The notes below the pieces were generated by a model, which was not told where the DNA came from, ran no database searches, and saw only the letters and a program-made list of their open reading frames with translations. Below are positions 63,112 to 64,000 of a DNA stretch of 64,000 nucleotides, piece after piece. The DNA is from Picocystis sp. L7. Taxonomy: Eukaryota > Chlorophyta > Picocystophyceae > Picocystales > Picocystaceae. Numbering within the stretch: the stretch's first letter is position 1; each line of letters starts with the position of its first letter. The position numbers were made by a program, and so were the translations under genes. Where the stretch lies: positions 1-64,000 of the forward strand of contig QXJR01000007.1 in assembly GCA_020975725.1 (NCBI GenBank), read 5' to 3'.

Positions 63112-63330
63112 AGTTGCCAAGACTAGCCGACCGTTGGGCGAGAGCGTTGATCTCCCGTGTAAAGAAGGCCGGACATTGGGCGTTGCTTGGCGGGGCAAAC
63201 AAGTCCCAAGGAGATGGCCAGAATATAATTGAGAACTTCTCGAAAGCCTCACGATTGGTTGCATATTCCTAATCGTCAAAAGATAACTTCGGCAAGACGG
63301 GTGTCTCCAGAAGAACAAGGGCATCATTAG
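63112..63330 (-). mobile_element. Inverted LTR-G fragment
   Basis: Reversed, this stretch matches the ~62,390-62,600 part of LTR-G (GTTGCCAAGACTAGCC, GTGTAAAGAAGGCCGG, AGAATATAATTGAGAAC), so the two form an imperfect inverted pair about 0.5 kb apart. It is more diverged than the two plus-strand LTR-G copies are from each other. The 63,331-63,496 stretch shows no gene. Confidence 0.65.
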
Positions 63331-63496
63331 ATTCATCTTCGCAAGGACGAAGGATACACCCACGCTTCTACACACGGCTATGCTATTGCTGTTGGTTTTT
63401 GAAAAGAGGTTCGCGAACCCTTTTTAGCAACATATACAATGACATTCCCAAGAAGCGGACAGTTTAGGGAAGGGGTACCTGGAGGGAGGATTGGTT

Positions 63497-64000
63497 TGTT
63501 ACGCCAGACAGGACTAACTCTCCTACGAAGCCACGGTCCTAAAGTGTCAATGAAAGTAAGAGCCAAGACCCCGACTACTAGCCGGTCGATCGGGCAATAC
63601 CCTCCGGACTACTTGTTGAAGGGGATTTTCTTCCTTCTAGTGAGTTTCAGAATTGTTTGTTGTTGTGAACTTGTTGTGAACCGGTTGTTAGGGTTTCTTT
63701 CTTTTAATCCATACGTTCACTTGTTGATCCGGTGTGGCGATACGTTTACGACAACGTTCGTTTCTTGATCGAACTTGCTTATGGAGCTCGGTGGTGAAGG
63801 ATGGCACGTTGTTGATTGCGTGTCATGCTCTAAGTTCTACTACAAGTAAGGTGTTGCGTTTTTCGCATAGTTGCATAGGTTTGTTTGTCCAATGGTGGGC
63901 CATTGGGCTACTTCATAGTAGGTGACTCGAACTTGTCAAGCTCAATTAGTCCTTCCTCGGATGCACAGGCTGTATCGTCCCACGAAACGTTTGTCGGGCC
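63497..64000 (+). mobile_element. LTR related to Ty3-D LTR, cut by window end
   Basis: Begins TGTTACGCCAGACAGGACTA after a purine-rich stretch (GGAGGGAGGATTGGT), parallel to the start of the Ty3-D LTR (TGTTACGCCGGG), and keeps a GACCCC..CTACT..GGTCGATCGGGCAATACC block order. From 63,640 on it matches 9,835-10,200. The end is outside the window. Confidence 0.6.

Noticed and set aside
1-64000. tRNA or rRNA genes
   Set aside because: None could be recognised by eye; a covariance-model scan would be needed to exclude degenerate copies.

Overview
The window looks like a repeat-dense eukaryotic nuclear genome, most likely a microalga. Reasons: two secreted BspA-like (DUF285) repeat proteins, a membrane-anchored GH19 chitinase with a CBM14-type chitin-binding tail, a MOC1/RuvC-like organellar Holliday-junction-resolvase gene, a plant/alga-type DUF506 (PDDEXK_6) fragment, a Crypton tyrosine-recombinase transposon and many Ty3 and Copia LTR elements. 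I lean to a secondary-plastid alga (stramenopile or haptophyte type), but this is inference from gene families and the lineage is not fixed by the sequence.

Layout. 1-4,205: two copies of an ~800-bp dispersed repeat, one of which has grown a 14-unit minisatellite, flanking a Ty3 gag fragment with one LTR. 4,206-7,861: divergent DUF285 pair, the left one long and intact, the right one short and frameshifted. 7,862-13,264: LTR fragments and solo-LTR-like blocks. 13,265-19,068: worn Ty3-B (minus). 19,069-26,793: Ty3-C (minus), nearly full length. 26,794-31,760: dispersed repeats and unrecognised frames. 31,761-52,788: a nested stack. A Copia element holds Ty3-A (minus), which holds a pristine Ty3-D (plus, identical 645-bp LTRs, 5-bp target duplication); a solo LTR lies in one Ty3-A LTR. 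53,164-61,246: a gene-bearing island with a DUF506 fragment, the GH19 chitinase, a decayed Crypton and a MOC1-like resolvase pseudogene. 62,053-64,000: the 3' end of another Ty3-like element (Ty3-G) with its LTR, an inverted LTR piece and the start of a further LTR.

Main result. Ty3-A, -B, -C and -D all carry a C5-cytosine DNA methyltransferase domain between RNase H and integrase in pol, with recognisable motifs I, IV, VI, VIII, IX and X. Retrotransposon-borne cytosine methyltransferases are known from dinoflagellates and charophyte algae; here the domain sits in the same slot in at least two clearly different Ty3 lineages, and one copy looks recently mobile. In addition, the LTR-like repeat of Ty3-G contains an open frame resembling the Dam-type N6-adenine methyltransferase-like (MT) domain known from DIRS retrotransposons, so two kinds of methyltransferase-like domain travel with retroelements in one 64-kb window.

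Limits. Everything was read by eye. LTR identities, repeat boundaries without clear TG..CA ends, and all family assignments need alignment or profile searches.
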